Shown: positions 45,753 through 54,123 of the stretch, piece after piece | Layout of the letters: every line of letters begins with the position of its first letter | Numbering within the stretch: position 1 is the first letter of the stretch | Source: UBA11574 sp963752565 | GTDB lineage: Bacteria; Desulfobacterota; Desulfobacteria; Desulfobacterales; UBA11574 | Reading direction: 5' to 3' | DNA: 64,000 bases | NCBI GenBank assembly: GCA_963752565.1 | Contig: CAVVZC010000003.1 | Coordinates: forward strand, 62,001 to 126,000 | Notes under the pieces: model-generated | The model's database searches: none | The model's input: only the letters and a program-made list of their open reading frames with translations | Told to the model about the DNA's origin: nothing | Made by a program: the position numbers and the translations under genes

Positions 45753-46952
45753 TTAAACATTCAGCCTTTCGGACTTTAAAACATAGGCAACAACAATACC
45801 CACCAAGAACCCTGCTGCCAGATTTGAAGCCAGTGTAATTCCCAACATCAGCAGTGAAACAAACAAATCTTTTCTCGTTTTCATGTCGATGACCGTCAAT
45901 GCCAGCTGACCTCCGGCAAAAATCAACAACACCCCTAAAATGGCCATGGGCAAAAGGTACACTACCGAAAGGGCATGGATACCGAGAAAGAAAGCAAGTG
46001 CCAGAAATAAAACTCCAATCATTAAATTGGAACCTGCCGTGCGTGCGCCAAATCGATAGTGAGCCGCCAATCCTCCGGCCCCATGGCAAAGCGGCATGCC
46101 GCCCACCACAAAACTCAACAGATTGACCAACGCCATGCTGAGGGTTAAGGAGCGATAGGTGACTTTTTTGGAATCTTTCCCAAAGTATTCATGGGATAAA
46201 TCTGCATTGGCGATAACAGCGTTTCCTATGGTCATGGGCAATTGCGGGAGAACCAGGGCAAAAAATGCAAAGGTGAAGTCAGCACCGGCCGGCAATCCGA
46301 AGGGCAGCAATTTGGGAAAATAAATGCCGATTTTAAGTTTATCGAAACCTTCGTGAGTCCCCAGAACCAATCCCAGAAAAATTCCGCCCAATATGACGAC
46401 AAGCCCGGCTGGAAATTTTCTGTTTTCAAGCAGCAGAAGCGTCAAAACACCACCGACGGTTCCAATAACGATCCCGACCGATACAGGCCCTATGTGCTGT
46501 ATGGTCAAATAAGGTTCCGCCATTTGCCGCACCATTTGAAATTTTGACGAGCCGATCATGAATTTCACCCCCTGGGCCATTAGGAGCGTGCCGGTTGAAA
46601 TCTGAACGCCCCTGACCACCGGTTTGGGGGTATACTTGCCGATAAGGGTGATGGCGTTGGTTCCGCCGATAATCAAAAGAAACAGGCCCATCAAGGCTGC
46701 TGAAGCCAGAACCTGGGACGGAGTCATTGCCGTTGCAATGGCATATGCGCCGATGACCTTCATGGGCTGAACCGGAACCGTAATGCCGTAATACATTCCG
46801 GACAAGATATAAAAAATGCCAATGGAAAAAAACATACCCGTGGGACTCAAACCGTTGATGAGGATCATTCCGATGGCGATGGGAAGAAGGGTTCCCACGT
46901 CTCCTAAAGAGCCGGCAATTTCCATTCGATCAAATCGATAACGGGGACTCAT
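45753..46952 (-). CDS. MOT1-like sulfate/molybdate transporter
   Basis: A 399-aa inner-membrane protein with about ten helices. The start RFDRMEIAGSLGDVGTLLPI is the hallmark of MOT1-type members of the SulP superfamily. Two further conserved segments are PVQPMKVIGAYAIA and PMTIGNAVIANADLSHEYF, and then GGMPLCHGAGGLAAHYRFGA. No STAS domain follows. GAAGGAGGCCACGG precedes the ATG. The family takes up molybdate or sulfate; in a putative sulfate reducer either would make sense, so the substrate is left open. Confidence 0.88.
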   Translation of the reverse strand: MSPRYRFDRMEIAGSLGDVGTLLPIAIGMILINGLSPTGMFFSIGIFYILSGMYYGITVPVQPMKVIGAYAIATAMTPSQVLASAALMGLFLLIIGGTNAITLIGKYTPKPVVRGVQISTGTLLMAQGVKFMIGSSKFQMVRQMAEPYLTIQHIGPVSVGIVIGTVGGVLTLLLLENRKFPAGLVVILGGIFLGLVLGTHEGFDKLKIGIYFPKLLPFGLPAGADFTFAFFALVLPQLPMTIGNAVIANADLSHEYFGKDSKKVTYRSLTLSMALVNLLSFVVGGMPLCHGAGGLAAHYRFGARTAGSNLMIGVLFLALAFFLGIHALSVVYLLPMAILGVLLIFAGGQLALTVIDMKTRKDLFVSLLMLGITLASNLAAGFLVGIVVAYVLKSERLNV

Positions 46953-46994
46953 CCGTGGCCTCCTTCATTGCGATCACTAGTAATAAATGTGGGG

Positions 46995-47888
46995 TCAACG
47001 ATAGAGCAGCTTGCTCATGGCCGAGAGATGGAACTTTTCCTCTAAAGCACCCACCTCCTTCATTCTTTGGGGATCAAGAAATATTTTATATAATCTTTCG
47101 GTTTTATCAATGGTCTTTCCCAGCAGTTTTTTTTCAAGCATTGATATGGCTTCAATGGATTTATCACACACCGGATACCCTTTATCATCCAAGTTGATCT
47201 CCGGTCCTAAAGAAACTTTTGAAATATTGTTAATATCGACAAGTCTAATATTCCCGGTTGGGGTGATGAGAAGATTTTCCACCCCCGCAAAATCAGGAAC
47301 ATAGTTGGCTTCTAAAATCATTTTTTTTACGCGCGCTATGAAATGTTCAACTTTTTTCTGAAATTTGTAAATCAGTTGTTCCGATGTCATTTGAAATCCA
47401 TTGTCTCCGGGACTTTCCATAGGGGTAAAAAGACCGGCCAGTTGATGTTTGGAAATCGGATCCCATGGGTTCAAAACCTCACCCTCGACATACTCCTGTA
47501 GGCCGCAAAGGATGAAATCGTGGTTCTTATTCCAGATATAATCCACGATAAATTCATCGGACCTTGCATAGGAATCTTCAGGAAGATATTTTTCAACGAT
47601 TTTTAACTTTTTAATCTCTTCAAAAACTTCTTTGATAGAAAAAAATTTTGTTCTAAAAATTCTAAGTATCTTTAAAGGCTTGGCCCAGGGATAAATTCGT
47701 ACTCCGTCTATAATTTCTCCTTTGTTCTGTTTTAAAACATCCCCTGGATCCAGTATTTCCATGATATGAGATCTCAATCCCTGCTTATGATATTTTCGAA
47801 ACACATAGGCACCGGGTTTCCGGATAAAGTTTAATGCAAGGACATCTTCGTGGGTAATATAGGATTTATCTCTGATATCTTTAGTCAT
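46995..47888 (-). CDS. Protein-kinase-fold-like protein of unknown function
   Basis: A 297-aa soluble protein. It lacks a glycine-rich loop, but VPDFAGVENLLITPTGNIRLVDINNIS strongly resembles a kinase catalytic loop plus metal-binding loop: D-x3-E-N, then D-x-N in place of DFG. FILCGLQEYVEGEVLNPWDP resembles a hinge. The last ~70 residues are helical. Members with these traits are often small-molecule kinase relatives, possibly inactive. The ATG has no clear ribosome site. It is 42 bases upstream of the MOT1-like gene on the same strand. Confidence 0.6.
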   Translation of the reverse strand: MTKDIRDKSYITHEDVLALNFIRKPGAYVFRKYHKQGLRSHIMEILDPGDVLKQNKGEIIDGVRIYPWAKPLKILRIFRTKFFSIKEVFEEIKKLKIVEKYLPEDSYARSDEFIVDYIWNKNHDFILCGLQEYVEGEVLNPWDPISKHQLAGLFTPMESPGDNGFQMTSEQLIYKFQKKVEHFIARVKKMILEANYVPDFAGVENLLITPTGNIRLVDINNISKVSLGPEINLDDKGYPVCDKSIEAISMLEKKLLGKTIDKTERLYKIFLDPQRMKEVGALEEKFHLSAMSKLLYR

Positions 47889-48099
47889 TGTGCGCTGTTT
47901 TTGGTTTTGTTCGGTATCTGAAGGGTTGTTGCCCGGTTTTTCGATATTATTCGCTTGGTATCACAGCGCACTTTTTCCTGCAATTGAAATAAAAGGAAGG
48001 GGTGGAAATTTGAGAGGCAGCGGGAAATTTCTGTGTTACAAAATGTTTTCTGCCTACGAAAAACGCAGGCAGAAAACGATGCTTGGTTACGACTTTAGT

Positions 48100-48114
48100 T
48101 AGTGTCTGTCTATA
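48100..48114. repeat. Half-copy of a GTGTCCATCC-type end over the serA stop codon
   Basis: TAGTGTCTGTCTATA resembles the terminal repeat TAGTGTCCATCCATA. The serA stop (48,110-48,112, minus strand) falls inside it. No second end is visible, so it is a remnant or chance match. Confidence 0.4.
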
Positions 48115-49696
48115 TATCAAATTCCAGTGGCGTGACGGTTTTAACCAGTTCCAACTGGTGCATTTTTTCAATAACATGTGGTGGAAGCGATATATTGGTT
48201 TTGAGAAAAATGATGTTCAATTCGCCGCCTTCTTCCTGCCCCACCTGCATCTGATCGATGTTGATGTTATTTTTTCCAAGAAGCGTTGCAAAACTTCCGA
48301 TGGCCCCGGGCTTGTCAAAATTGTATATTAGTGAGATATGGCCGTTTGGAATCAATTCCAGCCGGAAATTATTTATTTTTACAATTCTCAGCTCGTTTTT
48401 GCCGAATATGGTTCCGGTCACGGTATTGGACATTTCCGTGGTCTCAACCTTGACGGTGATCAGGTTGATATACTCTCCGGAGTCATCACTGGTTGCTTCG
48501 GTAACCTTTATGCCCCTCTCCTTTGCCAGAACCTGTGCATTAACAAAATTCACATCATCTTTTACAACATGGGTCAGGAGACCCCTTAAAACCGCTATGG
48601 AGACCGGTGACAAATTAAGCCCCTTAAAATCACCGGCGTACTCGATAACCACTTCTTTGACGGCGCCTTTACTTAACTGTGCCTGAAGGCTGCCCATCTG
48701 ATTTCCCAGGGTTAATAACGGATTGAGTTTTTTAAGAATATCCCCTGTCACCGAAGGAACGTTGACGGCATTTAAAACCGTTCCGTTTTTTAAATAATCT
48801 ATGATCTGGCCGGCCACATCGACGGCCACCTTGGTCTGGGCCTCCTGGGTGGAGGCTCCCAGATGCGGCGTGCAAATGAGATGATCCAGCTCAAAAAGCT
48901 GGCAAACCCCCGGAGGTTCGCTCTCAAAAACATCCAAGGCTGCTCCGGCCACTTTGCCCGAGTTCATGGCTTCATAAAGGTCGTCTTCATCCACAATACC
49001 GCCACGGGCACAGTTGACGATCATTACGCCATCCTTCATTTGATCGAAAGCATCCTTGTTGATCAAACCGGTGGTGTTCTTGAGTTTGGGCACGTGTACC
49101 GTGATATAATCAGATCTTTTGTATAACTCCTCGATGGATGCGCTTTCAAAACCCGATTTTTCAATCAGTTCCGGCGTGACAAACGGGTCGTATACAATGA
49201 CCTGCATTTTCAGAGCACGGGCGCGATCTGCCACGATGGAGCCGATTTTTCCAAAACCGACAACGCCGAGAACCTTGTTGTATATTTCTCTGCCCTGGAG
49301 CTTCTTTTTGTCCCATCTTCCGGCTTTCAATGACGCTGTTCCTTCCGGAATATTACGTGACAGGGAGAGAATCATGGCAATGGCATGTTCAGCGGTGGTG
49401 ATGACATTTCCGCCCGGCGTGTTCATCACAATAACACCCCTCTTGGTAGCTGCCGGAATGTCGACGTTATCAAGACCGATTCCGGCACGACCCACAACTT
49501 TTAATTTCGTTGCTGCATTCAAAAGATCCTCTGTCACCTTTGTCGCACTCCGGATGACCAGCCCGTCATAATCTGCGATGATGTTTTTAAGTTCTTCAGG
49601 TGACAGTCCGGTCTTAACATCAACGTCGATCCCCTCTTCATCCTGAAACATCTTGATGCCGGCTTCACCAAGGTTGTCACTGACCAACACTTTCAT
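48110..49696 (-). CDS. serA: D-3-phosphoglycerate dehydrogenase
   Basis: A 528-aa cytoplasmic enzyme catalysing the first step of serine synthesis (3-phosphoglycerate to phosphohydroxypyruvate, NAD). Seen are the substrate-domain GRAGIGLDNVDIPAATKRG, the NAD motif GFGKIGSIVADRA, the catalytic-His region ICTPHLGASTQEAQ, an intervening domain (~320-450) and a C-terminal ACT domain (HISLIYNFDKPGAIGSFATL). This is the long type. The ACT domain allows feedback control by serine. CAGGAGGAAAATC precedes the ATG. Confidence 0.95.
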   Translation of the reverse strand: MKVLVSDNLGEAGIKMFQDEEGIDVDVKTGLSPEELKNIIADYDGLVIRSATKVTEDLLNAATKLKVVGRAGIGLDNVDIPAATKRGVIVMNTPGGNVITTAEHAIAMILSLSRNIPEGTASLKAGRWDKKKLQGREIYNKVLGVVGFGKIGSIVADRARALKMQVIVYDPFVTPELIEKSGFESASIEELYKRSDYITVHVPKLKNTTGLINKDAFDQMKDGVMIVNCARGGIVDEDDLYEAMNSGKVAGAALDVFESEPPGVCQLFELDHLICTPHLGASTQEAQTKVAVDVAGQIIDYLKNGTVLNAVNVPSVTGDILKKLNPLLTLGNQMGSLQAQLSKGAVKEVVIEYAGDFKGLNLSPVSIAVLRGLLTHVVKDDVNFVNAQVLAKERGIKVTEATSDDSGEYINLITVKVETTEMSNTVTGTIFGKNELRIVKINNFRLELIPNGHISLIYNFDKPGAIGSFATLLGKNNINIDQMQVGQEEGGELNIIFLKTNISLPPHVIEKMHQLELVKTVTPLEFDI

Positions 49697-49816
49697 GATT
49701 TTCCTCCTGAAAACGAAGATATAAATATATATGGATTTGAAAAACGACCGAGTTTAAAAAAAAGATCGAAGCATTATAGTTGATTTTTTTTTCGATTCAA
49801 CCCATTTTTTATTTTT

Positions 49817-50764
49817 TTATAGCCCTTTCACTGTTGAAACGCTCAGTTTAGGTTTAAGTGTTGCAAACCAAATGCCCTCTAATAATCCATAAAGCTGTGA
49901 TAAAAGCATACCTGAAAACATGAGCGTGCAGCCGATCAAACCTCGGGGACTGATGGTTTCATTTAAAATGAGCCAACCGCCAAAAGCGGCAAAAACCGAT
50001 TCCAGACTAAAAAGTATGGCTGCATGAGCAGGATGGGCGTTTTGCTGAGCAACCACCTGAAGGGTGTAAGCCACACCAACGGAAAGAACGCCGCCGTATA
50101 AAATGGGTATGGTGGCCTGTAACAATGCGTTTAAAACGATTTCCTCGAAGATGAATGCCGTGATAAGGCTTAACAAAGAACACGCAGAAAACTCGGCAAA
50201 GGCCAGTTTTATAGGGTCTATTTTGGGTGAAAGCCATCCAACAATAAGGATTTGTACGGCCCAAAGAAAAGCGCCGACAAGTTCCAGCATATCGCCAAAC
50301 GAAATGGTGAGTTCATGGGTAACGCTTAAGAAATAAAGCCCTACAGCAGCAAGTAAGGCTCCGATCCAGATTCCGGCGTTGGAATGTTGACCCCAGAAAA
50401 GGCCAAGAATCGGCACGATGACAACATAAAGACCGGTGATAAAACCGGCATTGCCTGCCGTTGTGTAGACCAGGCCCACCTGTTGCAGGGATGCAGCTGC
50501 AAATACGGTAATTCCCAACAAACCGCCGCCGAATATCAACGTTTTTGTGCCGGCAAGGGATGTACTTTTTCTCGACGTATTTTTCTGGATGCCGTTCCTT
50601 AGGATCAATGGCAGAAGAACGAAACTTCCTAAAGCAAACCGGACCCCGTTGAACGTAAACGGTCCCACGTAATCCATGCCGATCCTTTGGGCCACAAAAG
50701 CAAATCCCCATATGGCCGAGGTGAGAAGCAGCAGCACATCGGATTTCAGTGTTTGTGTTTTCAT
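49817..50764 (-). CDS. EamA/DMT-family transporter
   Basis: A 315-aa inner-membrane protein with ten predicted helices in two EamA repeats (LLLLTSAIWGFAFVAQRIGM; later LLEALVGAFLWAVQILIV-like segment DMLELVGAFLWAVQIL). SLESVFAAFGGWLILNETIS is the conserved end of the second repeat. Such proteins export amino acids or metabolites; the substrate cannot be read. No ribosome site is evident upstream of the ATG. It is divergent from the trpB2 leader. Confidence 0.87.
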   Translation of the reverse strand: MKTQTLKSDVLLLLTSAIWGFAFVAQRIGMDYVGPFTFNGVRFALGSFVLLPLILRNGIQKNTSRKSTSLAGTKTLIFGGGLLGITVFAAASLQQVGLVYTTAGNAGFITGLYVVIVPILGLFWGQHSNAGIWIGALLAAVGLYFLSVTHELTISFGDMLELVGAFLWAVQILIVGWLSPKIDPIKLAFAEFSACSLLSLITAFIFEEIVLNALLQATIPILYGGVLSVGVAYTLQVVAQQNAHPAHAAILFSLESVFAAFGGWLILNETISPRGLIGCTLMFSGMLLSQLYGLLEGIWFATLKPKLSVSTVKGL

Positions 50765-50976
50765 AACTATATGTTTTTAAAAATTTTTTCTAATATGTTA
50801 CGACCCAAAAAAGGATGAAGATACATAACCGGAATTTTTAAGTCAAGCATTGATGCACAACACAACGGATTGAGTTTCAATTCCACATCTTTTATTTGAA
50901 TTCATCCCGCGCTGCTCCGAGAAAGGGAATTTTCGACAAGCAATAGGGAGATTTAAACTTAAACCCAAATTGAGTG

Positions 50977-51006
50977 TTGACAAAGGATGTTTTTTTGGGA
51001 TATAGG
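50977..51006 (+). promoter_or_regulatory. Candidate sigma-70 promoter of the trp leader
   Basis: TTGACA at 50,977-50,982 is followed after 18 bases by TATAGG (51,001), or after 17 by ATATAG. Transcription would begin near 51,012, about 33 bases before the leader-peptide ATG. It is the only good -35 in the 476-nt gap upstream of trpB. Confidence 0.55.
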
Positions 51007-51044
51007 AAAAAACGGCAGCAATCAAAAAAGCATTTGAGGGCTTT

Positions 51045-51083
51045 ATGAGTATCAGAAACTGGTGGTGGTGGCAAATGACATGA
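51045..51083 (+). CDS. trpL: trp leader peptide with four consecutive Trp codons
   Basis: A 12-codon ORF reading MSIRNWWWWQMT, with TGG at 51,060-51,071, preceded by GAGGG five bases before the ATG. Trp is the rarest residue, so four in a row among twelve is very unlikely by chance. It lies upstream of a tryptophan synthase beta gene and within an RNA that can fold into competing hairpins. A ribosome stalled on the Trp codons would act as the sensor of charged tRNA-Trp. This is classical attenuation logic; its assignment here is inference from sequence. Confidence 0.85.
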   Translation: MSIRNWWWWQMT

Positions 51084-51122
51084 AGTTTGCTCATCACCTG
51101 ATTTGACACAGATAACACATTA

Positions 51123-51172
51123 AGGGCTGTGAGCAGCTTCGAGGGTTTCACGAAGTCGCTCACGGCTCTTTT
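51123..51172 (+). terminator. Attenuator terminator hairpin (3:4)
   Basis: AGGGCTGTGAGC then AGCTTCG pair with CGAAGTC then GCTCACGGCTCT (one mismatch, a few G-T pairs) around a 9-base loop, and TTTT follows. This is a ~19-bp stem. Confidence 0.75.
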
Positions 51173-51179
51173 GGTTTAC

Positions 51180-51217
51180 AAGCCGGGGCGGCTTCGGGCA
51201 ACCCCGGCTTTTTTTAT
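51180..51217 (+). terminator. Second terminator just before trpB
   Basis: AAGCCGGGG pairs perfectly with CCCCGGCTT around a ~13-base loop, followed by a long T run. It ends about ten bases before the AAAGGAGG site of trpB. A strong terminator here must be conditional or leaky for trpB to be expressed. CGGCT of the preceding hairpin could compete for AGCCG. Confidence 0.85.
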
Positions 51218-51240
51218 TTTTTTTTCAAAAGGAGGTTTTC

Positions 51241-52617
51241 ATGGAAATTAGGAAGGTACTTTTAACGGAAGAGGAAATCCCGAGGCAATGGTACAATTTG
51301 CTGGCGGACATCAAGATGAATCCGCCATTGGGCCCGGACGGAAAGCCGGTGACTCCCGATATGTTGGCACCGGTTTTTCCAATGAATCTGATCGAACAGG
51401 AAGTCAGCAGCGAAAGATGGATCGATATCCCCGAAGATATCCTGGGAGTATTAAACATGTGGCGGCCTTCACCACTGGTCCGGGCCCTTTCACTTGAGGC
51501 GTATCTGGATACTCCGGCCAAAATTTACTACAAAAACGAAAGCGTCAGTCCGCCCGGCAGCCACAAGCCCAACACAGCCGTACCTCAGGCGTATTATAAC
51601 AAGGTGTTCGGCATCAAGAAAATGACCACCGAGACCGGGGCCGGGCAATGGGGAAGTGCGCTGGCATTTGCGTGTTCTCAGTTTGGCATCGAATGCAAGG
51701 TGTTTATGGTACGGGTCAGTTTCGATCAAAAACCCTACCGCAAATCAATGATGGAATCATGGGGCGCTAAATGTGTGGCCAGCCCCAGTTCGGAGACCAA
51801 AGCCGGCCAGGATATCCTTGCCGCCCATCCGGATACACCGGGGAGCCTTGGAATCGCCATCAGTGAAGCCATCGAAGCAGCCGTGACCGATACCAGCGGC
51901 CAGACGCGCTATTCTCTTGGCAGCGTTCTCAATCACGTGCTCTTGCATCAGACCATCATCGGATTGGAAGCCAAAAAGCAAATGGAAAAAATCGGTGAAT
52001 ATCCCGATATCATATTGGGTTGTGCCGGCGGCGGGAGTAATTTCGCAGGCCTGTCTTTTCCATTTGTTTACGACAAACTCAATGGAAAGGACATTGACAT
52101 TTATCCGGTCGAACCGGCAGCCTGTCCCACACTCACCCGGGCGCCCTTTGTTTACGATCACGGTGATACGGCCAGATACACGCCGCTGCTTCCCATGCAC
52201 AGTCTGGGGCATGCCTTTGTACCGCCGCCGGTACATGCCGGCGGTCTCCGTTATCACGGTATGGCCCCCATGGTCAGCCAACTGGTAACCGAGGGGATCA
52301 TCAAGCCCAAGGCCGTAAGCCAGTTGGATGCCTATGCCGCCGGTGTGGTTTTTGCCAGAACAGAAGGCATCATCCCGGCGCCGGAAACGAACCACGTCAT
52401 TTCCATGGTCATGGCAGAGGCTTTAAAAGCTAAGGAAGAGGGCAAGGAAAAAGTCATTCTCTTTAATTTCAGCGGTCACGGGCTGATCGACCTGGTGGGT
52501 TACGACAAATATTTTTCTAATGAATTAACCAATTTTGCCCTATCCGAGGAAGAAATTGCAGCCGCTGAAAAGGTCTTCAAAAATTTTCCCAAACCCGGTC
52601 TGTTAAAGAGCCGGTGA
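51241..52617 (+). CDS. trpB: Tryptophan synthase beta chain, TrpB2 type
   Basis: A 458-aa PLP enzyme joining indole and serine to tryptophan. The PLP lysine is K109 in GSHKPNTAVPQAYY. Other marks are TETGAGQWGSALAFACSQFG and the phosphate-binding GCAGGGSNFAG. Length and N-terminal extension (NPPLGPDGKPVTPDMLAPVF) mark the TrpB2 subgroup, which usually acts without TrpA, on free indole. AAAGGAGGTTTTC precedes the ATG. No other trp gene is adjacent. Expression is probably set by Trp-tRNA charging through the leader upstream. Confidence 0.94.
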   Translation: MEIRKVLLTEEEIPRQWYNLLADIKMNPPLGPDGKPVTPDMLAPVFPMNLIEQEVSSERWIDIPEDILGVLNMWRPSPLVRALSLEAYLDTPAKIYYKNESVSPPGSHKPNTAVPQAYYNKVFGIKKMTTETGAGQWGSALAFACSQFGIECKVFMVRVSFDQKPYRKSMMESWGAKCVASPSSETKAGQDILAAHPDTPGSLGIAISEAIEAAVTDTSGQTRYSLGSVLNHVLLHQTIIGLEAKKQMEKIGEYPDIILGCAGGGSNFAGLSFPFVYDKLNGKDIDIYPVEPAACPTLTRAPFVYDHGDTARYTPLLPMHSLGHAFVPPPVHAGGLRYHGMAPMVSQLVTEGIIKPKAVSQLDAYAAGVVFARTEGIIPAPETNHVISMVMAEALKAKEEGKEKVILFNFSGHGLIDLVGYDKYFSNELTNFALSEEEIAAAEKVFKNFPKPGLLKSR

Positions 52618-52657
52618 TGATCCGACCTTTAGTTGCGGAATACAACCCTAATTGATC

Positions 52658-52782
52658 GTAAACAAAATGGGAAAAATATTTTATGTGTTTGATTTATTAC
52701 GCATTTTAGTGAATCCAGATGCATTTTCATAAGGCTTCTATAAATGAGATATAAATTTATTAAAAATTCCCATTTAGTTTAC
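52658..52782. repeat. Palindromic element with GTAAACAAAATGGGA ends
   Basis: GTAAACAAAATGGGA (52,658) and TCCCATTTAGTTTAC (52,768) are complementary at 14 of 15 bases. The left end with flank (AATTGATCGTAAACAAAATG, then GGAAAAATATTTTA) recurs at 45,716-45,752 (one T to C change and one extra G), where only one end is visible. Both lie at gene 3' ends. Confidence 0.65.
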
Positions 52783-52945
52783 CTTTCAGGAAAGCCGATG
52801 ATACCCCATCTTCTTTGTTATCAAGGACTCGCAGTAAATGACTACGACTTCGTCCTTGATGCCTCGAATCTGGGTCATCCTCGACTTTCGCTCATTTAGG
52901 GTAAAAGAAATGGTTGAACCAACGAGAAAAAAGGAGGAAGGATTG

Positions 52946-53911
52946 ATGAAATTCGCTAAAACATATGGTGTTGTATTCGCATTGATTGTGACGCTGGCAG
53001 CCGGCTTGCCGGTCCAGGCCTATGATTTGCCATCCGTGAATCTGGGTTTTACCAGTTTTTTGGATGGCGGTCCTCCGTCCGGGCCGGGGTTTTACTTTTC
53101 CCAGTACATTCAGTACTGGACCTCTGACGAATTTAAGGATTCCAATGGCGACCGGTTGTTACCGACGGTGGCCGATGAAGATCTTAAAGCCTGGATCAGT
53201 TTGTCCCAATTCATCTACCAGTCCGATCAAGCGCTGCTCTTTGGTGGAAAATGGGGATTAGATGTGATCATACCCATTGTCAGTCTTGATTTCAGCTCTA
53301 CGCTGGGAGCGGCAGGTCCACTGGATAACGGGAGCGGTTTGGGAGACATTCTGGTGGGTCCCTTTTTGCAATGGGACCCGATCATGGGTCCCAACGGTCC
53401 TCGATTCATGCATCGGATTGAGCTTCAGTTTATTTTCCCCACCGGCAAATACGATGAGAATAAAGAATTGAATCCCGGCAGCAACTTCTTTTCTTTTAAC
53501 CCTTACTGGGCGGGCACCCTGTTTATTACACCCAAATGGACGGCCACCACCCGGATTCACTATCTCTGGAACGCTGAAAACAACGATCCCAACCGGGCGC
53601 TCAAAGCTCAGGGCGCCAACGATACCCAGGCCGGACAGGCGATCCATCTCAATTTTGCAACTGCGTACGAAATTCTGCCCAAGCGCCTGCGTTTGGGCGT
53701 GAACGGCTATTACCTCAAACAAGTTAACGATACGCAAAAAAACGGTATTGATATTCCAGGCTCCAAGGAACAGGTTTTTGGAATCGGTCCTGGGGCGCTT
53801 TACCATTTTTCCAAAGACGTTCATCTGTTTATTAATGCCTATTTCGAATCCATGGCTGAAAACCGTCCCGAAGGAGAGCGTATTAACGTACGGCTTGTGG
53901 TTCATTTTTAG
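52946..53911 (+). CDS. Outer-membrane SphA/MetA-like beta-barrel protein
   Basis: A 321-aa exported protein. The signal peptide is MKFAKTYGVVFALIVTLAAG followed by LPVQA. The mature protein has alternating beta-strand pattern (FIFPTGKYDENKEL-like, TPKWTATTRIHYLWNAE, LRLGVNGYYLKQVND) and ends with an outer-membrane C-terminus (INVRLVVHF, terminal Phe). This fits the Phenol_MetA_deg (SphA) family of outer-membrane transporters. I chose the ATG at 52,946, after AAGGAGGAAGGATTG; upstream in-frame codons encode no signal peptide. Substrate is unknown, perhaps a hydrophobic or aromatic compound. Confidence 0.85.
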   Translation: MKFAKTYGVVFALIVTLAAGLPVQAYDLPSVNLGFTSFLDGGPPSGPGFYFSQYIQYWTSDEFKDSNGDRLLPTVADEDLKAWISLSQFIYQSDQALLFGGKWGLDVIIPIVSLDFSSTLGAAGPLDNGSGLGDILVGPFLQWDPIMGPNGPRFMHRIELQFIFPTGKYDENKELNPGSNFFSFNPYWAGTLFITPKWTATTRIHYLWNAENNDPNRALKAQGANDTQAGQAIHLNFATAYEILPKRLRLGVNGYYLKQVNDTQKNGIDIPGSKEQVFGIGPGALYHFSKDVHLFINAYFESMAENRPEGERINVRLVVHF

Positions 53912-53948
53912 GTCTTTCTTACTTTAAAAACATTTAGCCAAAGGATGC

Positions 53949-53982
53949 CGGGCCGGATATTTACCAAAGAATATTCGGCCCG
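53949..53982 (+). terminator. Hairpin after the outer-membrane protein gene
   Basis: GGGCCGGATATT pairs with AATATTCGGCCC (one mismatch) around a 9-base loop, about 40 bases past the stop codon. No strict T run follows, so termination strength is uncertain. Confidence 0.6.
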
Positions 53983-53995
53983 ACATGCAAAAAAT

Positions 53996-54024
53996 CTGTG
54001 CATCGCCGCACATTTTTCTGTGCA
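53996..54024. promoter_or_regulatory. 29-nt tripartite TGTGCA motif, copy 3
   Basis: Reads CTGTGCA, TCGC, CGCACA, TTTTTC, TGTGCA. It has identical length and layout to the copies at 11,191 and 21,947. It lies 68 bases upstream of the -35 of the promoter at 54,092. Confidence 0.6.
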
Positions 54025-54091
54025 TTCTTTAATCCCACCTGCCAGCTATAATTCCTTAAACTTTTGAGCCTGATGAAACATTTTGCATGAA

Positions 54092-54120
54092 TTGACATTT
54101 TTTCCATAATCCTTTATTCT
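54092..54120 (+). promoter_or_regulatory. Candidate sigma-70 promoter
   Basis: TTGACA, 17 bases, TATTCT. Transcription would begin near 54,127 and run through the gene remnant into the PilZ genes. The 29-nt motif is just upstream. Confidence 0.6.
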
Positions 54121-54123
54121 TAT

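Larger units (their letters stand above)
51061..51217 (+). promoter_or_regulatory. Transcription attenuator of trpB
   Basis: Segment 1 (GGTGGTGGCAAA, 51,061-51,075) pairs with segment 2 (TTTGCTCATCACC, near 51,087-51,099) using G-T pairs. Segment 2 (TTGCTCA) can instead pair with TGAGCA of segment 3 (51,130-51,135). Segment 3 otherwise forms the strong terminator stem with segment 4 (see 51,123-51,172). So the leader has the 1:2, 2:3, 3:4 arrangement expected of trp attenuation. A second terminator (51,180-51,217) follows, which the classical model does not need. Confidence 0.75.

Noticed and set aside
52838..52945. Longer start for the outer-membrane protein
   Set aside because: The 36 extra residues carry no signal peptide; the ATG at 52,946 has a strong ribosome site and a clear signal sequence.
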